In this document: positions 23,001-32,551 of the stretch, piece after piece
Layout: each line of letters starts with the position of its first letter
How positions within the stretch are numbered: the stretch's first letter is position 1
Source: Diphasiastrum complanatum
Lineage: Eukaryota > Streptophyta > Lycopodiopsida > Lycopodiales > Lycopodiaceae
Direction: 5' to 3'
DNA: 64,000 nucleotides
Assembly (NCBI GenBank): GCA_029204225.1
Contig: CM055103.1
Location: 6,134,852-6,198,851 of the forward strand
The notes under the pieces: generated by a model
The model's input: the letters and a program-made list of their open reading frames with translations, nothing else
Database searches by the model: none
Told to the model about the DNA's origin: nothing
Made by a program: the position numbers and the translations under genes

Positions 23001-23849
23001 GTGCTCATTGGAAGTTGCATATCAGCTCGAAGAATGACATCACAGTCTTATAGTAAATTGCAAGTTTCAGCTCACGAGACCCAATGCTGAAGCTTCTCTC
23101 ATATAACCAGCTGATGTGATTCTGAAAAGCAAGCATTGTTAATACTGCTATGTTGGAAATTGTAGGGGGGTGAGATATCATGAGCCCGAACATTGGAAAT
23201 TTGGCGATGGCGGCAATAGATATTTTCGGCATGCAACTGGCCAGCTTTATGTGATTTCACAGGAATTAGCAACGTACATTTCCATGAACCAGTAAGTTGA
23301 TGAAGCCCTTGATGGTATTAAGGCCTTTGCTGTCCTGTAATCCATATAGTCATGATTTTACATACAACCCCTAAAGAAGCTTTTCTGGTGTATGCAATTC
23401 CAATCTGCTAAAACCTGAGCCCTGAATATGCTATTTGTGCATAACTTGCATATTTATTATGCATGCATTGATTCAGGCACCTATTGCATAAATATGCTAA
23501 TGAGGATGTTTCCTTGGGAGCTTGGTTTATTGGCCTGGATGTGGAGCATGTTGATGATAGAACAATGTGTTGTGGGACTCCTCCAGGTATGAGCTATTTC
23601 TGATATAATTATTTCTGATCGTTTGACATGGACAGCATCCTTGTCTTTTACTTATGAACTCTAAGCCTTAAACCCCAAGTCCGATTTATCCCTGATGCAG
23701 ATTGTGAGTGGAAAGCACACGCAGGGCATGCATGTGTGGCGTCTTTTGACTGGACATGCAGTGGCATATGCAGATCTGCAGAGAGGATGAATGAAGTGCA
23801 TCACCGTTGTGGTGAAGGTGAAGGGGCTGTGTGGAGCATGACTTTCTGA
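11062..23849 (+). CDS. B3GALT: Beta-1,3-galactosyltransferase, GT31, plant B3GALT type
   Basis: Type II Golgi glycosyltransferase of the plant GT31 group that adds beta-1,3-galactose, typically to arabinogalactan-protein glycans. Coding exons: 11062-11153, 11681-11786, 11889-11959, 12217-12449, 21279-21342, 21557-21629, 22414-22534, 22715-22802, 23166-23291, 23477-23586, 23701-23849. They sum to 1233 bases, 410 residues plus TGA, every junction GT-AG and in phase. Residues 13-29 form the single N-terminal membrane anchor. The galactosyltransferase core starts at about 141 ([20 protein letters not shown]). The metal-binding DDD is at 246-248 ([10 protein letters not shown]), EDVSLG at 334-339, and the Cys-rich end CCGTPPDCEW to GEGEGAVW closes the frame. 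Length fits the Arabidopsis relatives. Intron 4 is 8.8 kb and carries three retrotransposon pieces. Acceptor specificity cannot be read from sequence. Confidence 0.95.
12450..13009 (+). other. Start of galactosyltransferase intron 4
   Basis: AT-rich intron sequence after the exon 4 donor (GGGTATAT). No gene or element was recognised here. Confidence 0.6.
13010..13656 (-). repeat. Gyp-1 3' LTR (outer edge uncertain)
   Basis: On the minus strand a polypurine tract TAAGGGAGAGGGAA (13657-13670) is followed by TGTTAGGGACTCAACCCA, an LTR start, at 13656. The LTR runs leftward; its far end was not resolved and 13010 is a guess. Confidence 0.4.
13671..14417 (-). pseudogene. Gyp-1: Ty3/gypsy chromovirus 3' fragment (integrase end and chromodomain)
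   Basis: Antisense to the host gene. From right to left on the minus strand: the integrase segment [20 protein letters not shown] with LCAYVS (DDE Glu region, about 14330-14260), the integrase C-terminal block [24 protein letters not shown] to [23 protein letters not shown] (14127-13960), and a chromodomain [22 protein letters not shown] (about 13810-13735), then the polypurine tract. The chromodomain marks the chromovirus branch. The protein is broken by stops and frameshifts, and everything upstream of the integrase end is missing, cut where Cop-3 begins. Confidence 0.85.
14594..15460 (+). CDS. Cop-3 Gag
   Basis: 288-codon capsid-nucleocapsid frame. It starts [20 protein letters not shown] with the typical copia N-terminal motif ([13 protein letters not shown]), continues through the UBN2-type domain ([20 protein letters not shown]) and a Lys-rich stretch, and ends in one CCHC zinc knuckle, [14 protein letters not shown] (about residues 255-268), for RNA packaging. 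The frame stops at TAG 15458-15460. The protease frame resumes one base back, right at an A-run. The frame itself is undamaged. Confidence 0.9.
   Translation: MASLGESLLGESSKLDGTNYRVWKFKIANILMDKNCWEVMIGTEPVPTSDPELKDYMNRRHKAHRIINLSVKDNIIPHICNARDAADAWTILKSMFETVDSAKLLYLQNRLHTLKMEAGATIGDHITKVKDLLDQLASVGEKVSDRSIVPIVLNSLSFNYQDYVMSLSAREKLPTFGELCGLLLQEEMRRKNLSEREDNPELAFASKKKQNFQKKGKGKKKNSKQSLEQQVSKLQVGEESSTNSSSTPKRKGNCNYCGKYGHFAFECRKKQSDQKKGKNQQSHFVEKV
15461..16198 (+). pseudogene. Cop-3 protease, GAG-pre-integrase and integrase N-terminus
   Basis: The frame begins just upstream of the gag stop in the -1 frame and encodes an acidic linker, retropepsin with [15 protein letters not shown]-pre-integrase ([25 protein letters not shown]) and the first integrase catalytic Asp in MTFVDDF. 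One extra T in the run at about 16196-16199 shifts the frame, which then ends at 16242 without function. Protein upstream of the shift is clean. Confidence 0.88.
16199..17086 (+). pseudogene. Cop-3 integrase core and C-terminal region
   Basis: Continues the integrase after the one-base shift: [20 protein letters not shown], second Asp in LRSDKGGEY, Glu in [20 protein letters not shown], then [40 protein letters not shown] and [10 protein letters not shown]. An acidic, proline-containing linker follows up to TAA at 17084-17086. The stop is in frame with the reverse transcriptase that starts at the next codon, so it is a single nonsense change inside one polyprotein. Confidence 0.88.
17087..18745 (+). 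CDS. Cop-3 reverse transcriptase and RNase H
   Basis: An uninterrupted 552-codon frame. The RT opens with [20 protein letters not shown] and [20 protein letters not shown], and has [36 protein letters not shown] and an intact catalytic box [10 protein letters not shown]. RNase H carries [44 protein letters not shown] and the tail [15 protein letters not shown] to [16 protein letters not shown]. The last codons run through the polypurine tract into the LTR start. Both enzymes look catalytically complete, the best preserved pol segment in the window. It forms one polyprotein with the frame upstream except for the TAA. Confidence 0.92.
   Translation: MIEEGESSEQGVRRSLRSHERQETNFALMSTILNADEPQFFHEAMREKVWQHAMQEEYDSIVKNDTWELTTLPEGKQPIGCKWVYKTKFHANGTVDKYKARLVAKGYAQQEGLDYDETFAPIAKMTSIRTVLAIASYFDWDVHQMDVKSAFLNGHLQEEVYMEQPQGFEITSKENLVCRLRKALYGLKQAPRAWYSRIDEYFARQGFEKSKSDCNLYVFREGEDFVVVVLYVDDLLITGSNKKLIACVKKNLSNEFEMKDLGLLHYCLGVEVWKGKRCLFISQAKYAQKLLKRFNMQESKPISTPMDASNKPSKDDGPAFADETLYRQLVGSLIYLTTTRPDIAYAVGIASQYMCKPTEAHWKAAKRILRYVRGTVTYGIGYTDDGNLQLEGYSDSDWAGDRDDRRSTTGYCFSLGSGAISWCSKKQPTIALSSTEAEYRATTRSACEAIWLRRLLEDMQIAQVRPTLLHCDNQSCIQLARNPVYHARTKHIEVDQHFIREKVHSGEIELVYCDTNDQTADIFTKPLSKDKFEKFITLLGVSLNKIAIKGGC
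18730..19161 (+). repeat. Cop-3 polypurine tract and 3' LTR
   Basis: The tract TAAGGGGGGG (18730-18739) is followed by TGTTGAAGAGTAATGCC. The LTR likely ends in CA near 19161 (TTCGAGTGACA), about 420 bases. No second copy exists in the window, so no target duplication could be checked. Confidence 0.7.
19162..20342 (-). repeat. Gyp-2: gypsy-like LTR remnant in intron 4
   Basis: On the minus strand a polypurine-like CGAGGAGAGGA (20332-20342) precedes TGTTGTGAAGCTGACTC (starting 20331), the pattern of a gypsy 3' LTR. The sequence to the left up to Cop-3 is without genes and is tentatively the LTR body; its far edge is not resolved. Confidence 0.35.
20343..21278 (+). other. End of intron 4
   Basis: Host intron sequence leading to the exon 5 acceptor (cacatgcag, 21278). 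It contains a local tandem duplication at 20793-21080 and nothing else I recognise. Confidence 0.6.
20793..21080 (+). repeat. Diverged tandem duplication in intron 4
   Basis: Two copies (about 20793-20919 and 20921-21080) share GGGCTATCCCA.CCCATTTTGG at the start and CACAGTCTGTAAGAATAAAT with AAAGACTGGCCCC at the end. The second copy carries about 30 extra bases in the middle. Confidence 0.8.
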
Positions 23850-24160
23850 CAAAGCTAAACCCTTAACCCTGAACCCAAAACTCGGTGCATGTAGATAAAA
23901 CTTGAAGGCCTTGCAGGTCTAGAGATTCTTTAAGAGCACTATTGTGATTGGTAGAAAGCATTCTGTCGGGGGAAGGTAGGCCTATTGAGCACAATGTTCT
24001 GCCGACACTGTTGTGCCTTTCAATATTGCGGCCGACAATCGTTGACCACCCACACCATCTCATATCACACATGGTTTTTTCAATTTTGTTGATATATTGG
24101 AATAATAATGCCAATCTTTTGTATAGGTACATATATGTTTGAGAGAGAGTATAGGATGCC
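23850..24160 (+). other. 3' UTR of the galactosyltransferase gene (inferred)
   Basis: AT-rich sequence after the stop. The A-rich signal GGAATAATAATG near 24090-24102 could serve as a polyadenylation signal. End not defined. Confidence 0.45.
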
Positions 24161-24698
24161 AAATGTGTGATCAATAAGGTGCAAACTTTCATTCCGTAGT
24201 CAAGCCATGTCTGAAGGATTAAGCGCAAGCTAGCTGTGAAGGAATCCCTCTAATGAGTATTGGGTGAAGACGGATGAATACATGCACAAATTCACTCGGC
24301 TATTTGTGGGAAAAGCTCAACGATGGCTACATCATGAAGACACTGAAATTTGTTTCTTGGTGTTGGTTACTCTGTTGACTGCTCATGCTGGCAATTTGGA
24401 AATTTCTGGTTGTAAGATTTTGATCACTCCCAGAACTATTTATAGCTGAATAATACATTTTTTTGGACTCATTTTGAAGAAGTGCAAAGCACATTACAAC
24501 ATTCATTTCCACTTGATATGTGGGTAATGCCATATGAAATATTTGTTTCTAATATTCTTTTCTTTGGGAAAGATAACATCCCAAGCTGAATCTGTAGTTT
24601 TAAGAGAATCTAGCATGTCTTTGATTTATGAAGAGAACATCACAAGTATTAATTATGATATTCAAGCTTTAATATCATATAGGTCAAATGATTAGCAT

Positions 24699-24778
<80 letters not shown>
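24699..24778 (+). repeat. (GA)n microsatellite
   Basis: About 40 GA units with one interrupting AAA near 24714. Confidence 0.98.
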
Positions 24779-24780
<2 letters not shown>

Positions 24781-26690
24781 CATTGTTACAAGAAGCACGA
24801 GAGAAAGTTCTAGTGACATTTTCAAGAGCCAAGGAGCTTCAAACACCCCAAGAAATACTCCTGGAAAAAAACAATAGTGAAAGAAAGCTTTCTTTGAGTA
24901 GTTCAAAAACATGTTCCGAGGTTTGGGTCGGAACGTACTGCTCAAAAAACGTTTTGAAAAATTAGTCAAGAAAAACTTTTTTTTTTCCCCTTTTTGTCTC
25001 CCATAAATTGTAAGCTCAATTGAAAAACATGAAATACCCGAATGAGTAGAGAATTCATTAGTTAAAATTCCACACTGAATACTCTAGAATCTGGTCAGTT
25101 GCTACGATGCACTCTTGCTACATTTAATATTTCTCAATTGAAGATTGCTCTCAACTAAGTAGCTGATGTTTGGGTACATTTTTTGTTTTGAGAGAAGAAA
25201 TGGAAGGTTTGTTCCCTAGTTTTCTATGAACTGGGGTGGATTTTGCATGCCAAGTCACATTAGAGTATCTAAATTTTTATCAACTATTTATAAATAAGCT
25301 CTAAGAGAAATTTTGAAAGAAAGAATTTTTTTTTAAAGAAATGCCTTGAAAGTGACATTTTTCACTAATGTATTAAGTTTTGTCCTCAAAGGGCATGTTC
25401 TTTATAACATCTCAAATTACAAAAAAAGACACAATAGCTTATAAAATATGTAAGAGCTTTGCTTACTTGCATGTAGCTTACAAGGAGGTAGTTTTCTCCA
25501 ATATTTATGCATGCACAATGATTGGCTTTCCTTAATGCTCCCATGTTATAAGTTATTTGGAATAATCCACCAATGGATTGTGTTATCTGTGCCAAGGCAT
25601 TCCCAGACAACATTCAGACCTATTCTATGGAATCTACGATTTGAACTTCCAACTTTCCTATTACAAAATAAGTGACACTACTTGATTCCATTAAGGGTAT
25701 ATAAAAACTTGATTCTACTTCAATCTCTTGGGCTAACTTTTGTGAAAAGATGTAATGGAAATAATCAATGTCAATGCGTATTGAAATATATTTGTCTTGT
25801 ACCTGTTCCAAATGGTGGGCGTTGGGATCCTCAATGGCTGTGATAATGAAAGAACATGTGCTCCCTTTTGCCACAATGGAAGAACCTTCTCTCCTTTTTG
25901 TATTGTTGTTGTCAATCTTTGAAAGTCATTGCTTCTTCTCCTTTGATTGTTCCTTGGTTGAGTCATGGCCATATAAATCTTTATTTTTTTTTTCCTACAA
26001 CTAAAACCCAATGGCATAAAAAATGTTATTTTCAAGAGCAAAAGATTAGTCATGTCAATGCCACATTGAAGCAAGTTATCTTTTTCCATATCAAGAATGG
26101 TAAGTTAATATACATAATGTGTCTCAATGTAGATAAGTGGGGTCGGTCCAAGAGCTAGATGCTAGATATACGTATTATTGGTGGTATTATTTAATGAACA
26201 CAAAAACTTGACAAAAGCTTCTACATTTCTCACAACCATTATATCCCAAATTACACCTTCCATACAACATTCCACTCAAATTTCAACAATCAATAAGTAA
26301 ATCTATCACTTACAACCCCTTTCCATTCATGAAAAGAGCATGGACCTAAAGCTTTCATAAGAATAGACACAAGCTTTTATTTCCTCTTGAACTTTGACGT
26401 GCACACAATGGAAGTAAATCAAAGCCACTACACACATGCTTTCTCCATCATATTTTTGAAAAATATCACATTGCATTGGAGAGGAAGAGAGGGAGAAGGG
26501 AGTAGAAAAGAGCTCAAAGATTGCAAAGTGAGAGTTTGTGAAAAGGCAAGTATGATTTGTATAGTATACAATGAGTGCATTCTCACAATAATGTTTCCTA
26601 TTTTCATGGCCAGTTAAAAAGCTAAGGTCCTATTTTAAGCTGAGGCCATGCCATTTTAGTAATTCTCTTCCTATGAAGTCAAGGTGGATA

Positions 26691-26696
26691 CATACA

Positions 26697-26733
<37 letters not shown>
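26691..26733 (+). repeat. (CATA)n / (TG)n microsatellite
   Basis: Short CATA repeats pass into an uninterrupted TG run ending at 26733. Confidence 0.97.
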
Positions 26734-26736
<3 letters not shown>

Positions 26737-27180
26737 CTCTCATAAATGGGTGTATAAAGTCAGACATATTGTTGGTACCTTACATGGGTACAAAGATAGA
26801 TTAGTAGCATGTGATTTCTAATAACAGAAAGGAATAGACTTTGAAAAAACATCAACGCCACTTGCTAAAATGATTACCAAGTTATAACATTTTTCCACTA
26901 CTTAATGTGCCAATACCCATGACAATTGCTTGCAAGATAACTCCTACAATAGTTGGTCAATTGGTCAATTGATTTCCAAGAGCCTACATGTTGCTTTTCA
27001 ATTTGGTAAATCTACTCATTGCATCAACTATGCATGGAGTTTGACACCAATTAATGGAAGTAAAAGGAGCACACACCATAGCCATGTTAGGTCTTTAGCA
27101 TCCAACCAACTATGGCTCCATCTAGTATGAGTTATGGCTTCTCCCAACTAACCCTCACTAAGGCTTTCTCAGCTGGCTTG

Positions 27181-27669
27181 GATATGGATACTAAAAAGAC
27201 GGTACAAGCATAGGATGAGTATTCTGAGGGTATGATCCACTCTTCTCTCGTTCTCTACTTAGGAACTAACTCGAATGATGGCTTAACCTAAAACCCAACT
27301 TCACAAAGGTTTAACCTACTTGTGAAAGGCCCAATGATAAAATAAAACTAATTAATTTGGTTCATAGGGAGAAATTATAATACACAGAGTGTAACAATTA
27401 TAAAATTGTCACAGAGAAGAACTCTCAATGGAAGAAGATAAAGCTCTATTATGCAAATGAGGTTCTTCTAGCAAAATGGACTCTTTCACTCTTAAGTTGA
27501 ACTTATTTAGACTAGCTTAAGTTCCAATGTTCTAGACTTAGGCTTAGAACTAAATAACTTCAAGTTGTTACAACATGGCACAAAGGCCTAAACTTGAATC
27601 CAGTTCTAGGCTTAGGTCTGTATCCTTTCCAAAATGGCTCAAATATTCCTTGGAATATCAGCCTACATT
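27181..27669 (-). repeat. LTR-like sequence after a polypurine tract (minus strand)
   Basis: On the minus strand the purine tract GGACGGAGGGGA (about 27670-27682) is followed by TAATGTAGGCTGATATTCC. This looks like the 3' end of an LTR element whose decayed reading frame lies immediately upstream (27690-28440). The outer edge is not resolved. Confidence 0.3.
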
Positions 27670-27689
27670 ATCCCCTCCGTCCAAAGATT

Positions 27690-28440
27690 GGCGGTCCCAC
27701 GCCAACTGCCGCTACTTGTTGTCTTGTCTAGTCTTCCCGCAGCTCTGCATTGATGGCGACTCGGATTTTATGAACTTCTCTGCCAATCTGTTCCATTCTC
27801 TTGAATCAAATTTTGCCCAAAAATGGTTGCAGCCGATAGTAATCAAGCATGTTCTGTAGAAACCCGTACACATACCAACATTCAACCATGTCAACATGAA
27901 GTTCGTTGGTGATTGCCGTCCGATAGTAAAGCCTTGCCACATTGATATGATCCATGGGTATGCTTAGGGGCTTATTTAGATCCAAAACTATTGGCGGCAA
28001 ATTTCTATCCCAGAAACAATTCAAAGTAGAAAGGAATGATATTAGGCTGCAATTATCTACAAAGTACCTAACATGGCGGTCCGGATTTGTATGATGTCTC
28101 CGGTAGAAATACCTGCAATTGGCTACAAAATCGGCTGGTGGATCATTGGTCTCGACTTATTTAGGTAGAATTGGCCAATATATTTTATTAGAAACCCTTT
28201 CTGGTGCAAATACTTCCCTGCGTCTTATGGGATAATATATTGGATTGACGCGCATGTAAGTTGGTGCCGCGATATATCTCTCGAAAGCATGTGCATTTTC
28301 CAACATCATAGCACATCGCCACTGAGGTTGTGGCTCCAACGCTAACACTTTCTACTTGTGAGATTTACAGATCGTGAAATCAGGAAGAGTGTACCCGCCT
28401 CGGTCCTCCTAGCTGGGATATGACATTAACATCTGTCGGC
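27690..28440 (-). pseudogene. Decayed reading frame of unknown family next to a polypurine tract
   Basis: About 250 codons in one continuous minus-strand frame, interrupted by several stops but no evident frameshift. Readable parts include QPQWRCAMMLENAHAFERYI, YPIRRREVFAPERVSNKIYW, DFVANCRYFYRRHHTNPDRH, LPPIVLDLNKPLSIPMDHIN and VDMVECWYVYGFLQNMLDYY. The composition is protein-like (Trp, Tyr, Cys, His present). I do not recognise the family. Its place directly before a polypurine tract suggests the last ORF of an LTR element, perhaps a gag-only non-autonomous one, or a captured gene. Confidence 0.4.
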
Positions 28441-28481
28441 TAGGATTCTTTGGTGTGATTATGTGTCATACCTATGTAGTT

Positions 28482-28770
28482 GTGGTAAGTGTGGGTGGTG
28501 GAGGGTTAGGTATGGCCCGAGGCAAAGATTTGATCAATGATATAGGGACCTTGGCCAATAAACTTAAGTTTGCCCTTGATGGGGCAAGGGAGTATGGAGA
28601 ACGCGAACGGAGAAGAGATCAGGAATATTGTGGAACAGCTCTCCCGTTATAATCAGCTGGTAGATGCAAAAACAGTCTAATAGAAAGCTTATGCTAAGTA
28701 TAATCACAGCTTTAAGTTTTTGATTGCTCAACAGGATCTTAAAAATTAGTTCAAACTCACAAAAATGAGA
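28482..28770 (+). pseudogene. Decayed coiled-coil-like coding relic
   Basis: On the plus strand two joined frames read DLINDIGTLANKLKFALDGA and, one base shifted, MENANGEEIRNIVEQLSRYN to a stop at 28679. After that stop KAYAKYNHSFKFLIAQQDLK continues in the same frame. The heptad-like spacing suggests a helical protein. It abuts, on the opposite strand, the decayed frame to its left. Family unknown. Confidence 0.3.
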
Positions 28771-28869
28771 GTATAGTCCACCGAAGAGATTAGAATTGGT
28801 TTGTGTGTGTGGTATCACTGGAAATCAAATTCAATATGAAGTTTAGTTCTGAAATAGATGGAAAGAGCA

Positions 28870-29640
28870 ATATGATATCGTGTGTTCCTTAGGCGTCAAA
28901 GATAGCCATCGTCTGATCAGAAGCGAAGGAGTCGTAGATGTCCGTGTTCTGATCAGAGTGAGTAAACAAGCACGATCAAACAACGATAAAGTGCATTCAA
29001 TCACAACAAGCATTCATCTACGTTATTCATAGACAGAAAAGCGTGTTGCTGCTGAAGCACAATAAAATAGCAATTACAACCAAAATGGCGACGTAACTAG
29101 GAGGCTCAAATCATATGTCTCATGGATGGAGCATCACATAGAGTGTGCCTGGATGATCCAGTTATACCATTCATCCATGTATTAATTATAGTAAATGTTT
29201 GTCACCTAATTAGTTAAGTCATTGTACTTGGAAGTATTTGGCTTTTGTGACAACTATACATAGTATATACGGTCAACAAATCAGGGAATGTTGACGCGGA
29301 CAAAGATGTCGCAAATTCTCTCACTTCACATTTTACGTGAAGTGGCTTTCTCTCACTTCGCAAATTCTAGGAAGTGCTTGGAACGTTTCTCATTGAAAAT
29401 AGATGACTGTCAGGTTTTCTCTCTCTTTGGAATTTTGCAAAAAAATGAACAGTGCCCTTAAAAAGACGACACTATCCTTTAAAAAGTTGACAGTGCCCTT
29501 AAAACAAGTTAACTTCCTCAAAATAGTTGAAAGGAAAAAGGTTTAAGACAAGTGTCGCTTTTTGGAAAAAGACGACATTGTCGCAAAAAGCCGACACTGT
29601 CGCATTTTGTGGAAATGCGAGAGATGAGCCCAAAATTGGC
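28870..29640 (-). repeat. LTR-like sequence sharing motifs with the Cop-5 LTR
   Basis: Contains ACAGTGCCCTTAAAA at two places (about 29450 and 29490), TGTCGCA and GACACTGTCGCATTTT, the same words that build the tandem array in the Cop-5 LTR at 50408-50760, in the same orientation on the plus strand. It is therefore probably a related solo LTR. Edges and target duplication were not found. Confidence 0.4.
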
Positions 29641-29669
29641 CCTATCACCTAGTGACACCAAGATTCTTG

Positions 29670-30345
29670 ATTGAGGTATCTTTGCCAAAAGACTTTTGGG
29701 GAGAAGCCATTATCTTTGCAATAGACTCCCTCATATTGCTCTTGGAGGAAAGTCACCATATGAGATCTTAATTATGAAGAAGCCTAAGGTTGATCACCTT
29801 AGAGTTTTTTAATGCATATGTTTTCTCCATATTCCCTTCGAAACAAGGAAGAAAGATGATCCTACTTCATTCAAAGGGATCATGGTTCGATATTCATCCA
29901 CCAAGAAGGCCTATAGATCTTTATACTCTCTACCTCAAATGTGATTGAGAGTAGAGATGTTATTTTCCATGAAGAGCAAAAATCCAATTTGGAAGAGGCT
30001 GAGATCAAAGCATCTCTAGGTGCATCACCAACTGTGATGTGATAGGGTCAAGAATTGAAGAGGAGTCTCCTCGGATTTTTTCACCAAGAAGATCTGAGAG
30101 ATCCGAGCCCAAGAGGCTCTCATATGTTGATAAAGGCAAGCAAGTGGATCTTGATTCCACTGATTATGCCTTCTTTGTTTCTCATGAAGAGCCAAAGAAT
30201 GTTCAAGAGGCACTCAATGGCAAGGAGTGGTATGATGCCATGAAGCAAGAGTATGATGCATTGATCACCAACAATACTTGGGAGCTTGTGGATCCACCAT
30301 CCAACAAGCATGTGATTGGATGCAAGTGAGTATATCGAATCAAAT
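29670..30345 (+). pseudogene. Cop-4 left part: copia integrase end and start of reverse transcriptase
   Basis: Left half of a copia element split by Gyp-3. It reads LPKDFWGEAI, a damaged stretch, GGKSPYEIL, KPKVDHLRVF, HIPFETRKKDDPTSFKGIMV and then the integrase-RT linker (EEESPRIFSPRRSERSEPKR). The RT starts as VQEALNGKEWYDAMKQEYDA and TNNTWELVDPPSNKHVIGCK. The next codon is TGA where a Trp is expected, then VYRIK up to the Gyp-3 insertion. The reading continues at 43045. Everything before the integrase end is missing. Confidence 0.85.
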
Positions 30346-31160
30346 TGTTGGGGGTATTCCCAACAAAGTGTAAATAAATAAAATCCTCCAATAAAATGTG
30401 TTGCGAGGGCATGGCATCCTGCGTGTATAAGCCCATGGCCCAATGAGCATGCAATTGAAGTTGTAAATAAAATAAACTTGACTTGGGCCATAAAATAAAA
30501 CTAGAGGCCCAATGTCATTTTTAAACTTAGAGATCACTTTTTAGAGTTGGGTCCAAATTGGGACTCACATGAATCTTGTGATTTCTAATGTACTTTTTGT
30601 GGACCCTTGGATCAAGTTGGGTCCAAGATGAATGGTTAGGATTATTGTGAATATTAGCCAATAAGATGGAGGGGCAAGGGCCTTCCCCATTTTATAAAAA
30701 GGCACCATTTGTCCACTATTTCCATGCTTAATGAGAAGGAGGAAACTCTACCATTTTTGGAAGAGAAGCATCCTCATTTGCTATTCACTACTTGCTATTG
30801 CTCTTGGTTGTGTTTTCTATTGCTTTCCATTTCCATGTTTATTGTTTGCCATAGTGAATGTTTTTCCATTAGCAAGCATAAGGAGCATTTGAGCTAACCT
30901 CCACCCTCACTCTCTTTCTCTCTCTTTCTCTTCTCTTCTCAATCTCTTCTTCTCCATACCTTCCCTTCAACCAAAACTATGATGAATGTTAGTGTAGAGG
31001 AGTAGAGTTACAGAGGAGTAGTATAGTGGTGAGTAGAGTTAAGGGAGAAAGTAGGAAATTAACTAAAAGTAGCATCTACGCATAGTTAGGTACCTATCCA
31101 GTGATCTAACCTTTGTTGACAGGTGGAAGGGCTATACTACAAAAGATCTTCGACCCCACA
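30346..31160 (+). repeat. Gyp-3 5' LTR
   Basis: 815 bases from TGTTGGGGGTATTCCC to GATCTTCGACCCCACA. A TATA-like TTTATAAAAAGG lies at 30691-30702, followed by a T/C-rich leader (30900-30955). The related Gyp-4 LTR (45471-46231) aligns along most of its length. Confidence 0.9.
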
Positions 31161-31161
31161 G

Positions 31162-31179
31162 TGGCGCCGATGCCGGGGA
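31162..31179 (+). other. Gyp-3 primer binding site (tRNA-Asp type)
   Basis: TGGCGCCGATGCCGGGGA begins two bases after the LTR end. It matches, with one mismatch, the plant gypsy primer site TGGCGCCGTTGCCGGGGA, complementary to the 3' end of tRNA-Asp. Confidence 0.85.
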
Positions 31180-32551
31180 TAGGTTTCCACTAACTAGTTT
31201 AGTTGCATTTTACCTATTTTCTTGTTTTTTAGAGTAGTTTAGGTAGATTTTTGGGAGTTTAGAGTTAGTTTTCTATATTTTTTTGTGTTTGGACTGTTCA
31301 CAGCTAGCGGAGGAGGTGGGAGAGGGTAGAGGAGGCCCTGAACAACCCCTAAGGGCTTGAAACCCAAACCAATCATCCAAAAAACTCAAAAAACACACCA
31401 ATCTGTATTTTGGAGGGAAAAAGAGCCAAAAAACTCATCAGATTTATATATCTCCAGAATAGTGGAAATTAACCTTTGCATGACTGGCAGCAGCTCTAGG
31501 GTACTGCCCCAGACCTGCATAGAAGCCTGCGAGAGTTAGTTCCAAGCAGATTGTAAAAATCAGGGAAAAATCATAAAAATTTCAAAAAACCCTTGTGAAA
31601 ATCCAAAAAAATTCAAATCTTCATAAGAACTCTCGCAAAGCCCTCTGAAGTTCCATCTCAGTGAGATTAGGACACATAGAAACTTGCAAGAGTTATTTTG
31701 ATGATTAAGTGTCTGTGCGAGAGTTCCCAGTAAAAAAAACAGACGGAAAAGTACCAGTGAACCCTCGTAGACAGTGAAATTTTCAGTTCCAGTGGTCAGG
31801 AACTCTCGCAAAGAATTCTAAAGTTCCATCTCAGTGAGACCAGGACACAAAAGAGCTTGCGAGAGTTAGTTTGATTCTAGTGAGCAGAAAATTGGATTTA
31901 AGTGCTAAAAAATCACTAAAAAGTGAAGATCCAGCAAATCCTTCCAGTAAGAACTCTCGCAGACCCTCTCAATCGATTCAGAATGTCAAATTACATCAGT
32001 GATGAAGCCTACAAGAGTTAGTATGAAGATCTGGTGAAGATCAGGCACAAAAAGTAATTTTAAACACTCACAGACAGTGAAATTTTTACTTCTTGCGAGA
32101 GCTAACTCTCACAGAGAATTCTATAGTGAGATCTTACCTAGATCCAACTACTGTGAAGCTTGCGAGAGTTACTTCCCAGAGATCTGAAAGATATCAAGTT
32201 TTTTACCTGCAAAAATAGTTAAAGAACCCTTGCACAGCCAACCCTCGCACAAGATAACTCTCGCGGACCAGATCAGTGGAAAGATCTGCATCAGATCCAG
32301 CTACTGTCAAAATCTCAGGTCAATCAATGCAAGGAGTAAAAAGTTATCAAGGAAAACTACCGTAAAAGGCCTAAAATTCACTGCGGCCGATCAGATCGAT
32401 CAGATTATAAGCAAGATCCAATCATTTTGGAATCCACCATCGGATGAATCTGAGATCGGGATGATCAATAGCACGAAGGATAGCAAATTAGACACCACAC
32501 CTTCCCAGATTAGCAACTGTGCAACAAGAGGCAGAACCGGAACCAGCACCA
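31180..32551 (+). repeat. Gyp-3 leader with repeated GCGAGAGTT / AACTCTCGC motif
   Basis: Non-coding leader between the primer site and gag. The 9-mer occurs exactly at least eight times: forward at 31529, 31717, 31859 and 32162; reverse complement at 31628, 31801, 31952 and 32256. Near matches lie between them. It often sits in TTGCGAGAGTTAGTT or GAACTCTCGCA contexts. Function unknown; could be RNA structure, packaging or protein binding. Confidence 0.85.

Larger units (their letters stand above)
24161..27180. other. Intergenic stretch, no supported gene
   Basis: AT-rich sequence without recognisable coding or element structure. It contains two long microsatellites (24699-24778 and 26691-26733). 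ORFs here are short, and those over the GA repeat are artefacts of the repeat. Confidence 0.55.

Noticed and set aside
23856-23882. Telomere-like words (CTAAACCCTTAACCC)
   Set aside because: Only two or three imperfect units, within the 3' UTR; no array.
24649-24969. ORF with a long Ser-Leu run
   Set aside because: Translation of a GA microsatellite; no other coding signal.
28540-28600. Minus-strand IKGKLKFIGQGPY similar to the gypsy integrase C-terminus
   Set aside because: Only a dozen residues match, no neighbouring integrase sequence exists, and the plus strand reads as a better protein.
30709-30897. 62-codon ORF in the Gyp-3 LTR
   Set aside because: Lies in the LTR leader region, not conserved in the homologous Gyp-4 LTR.
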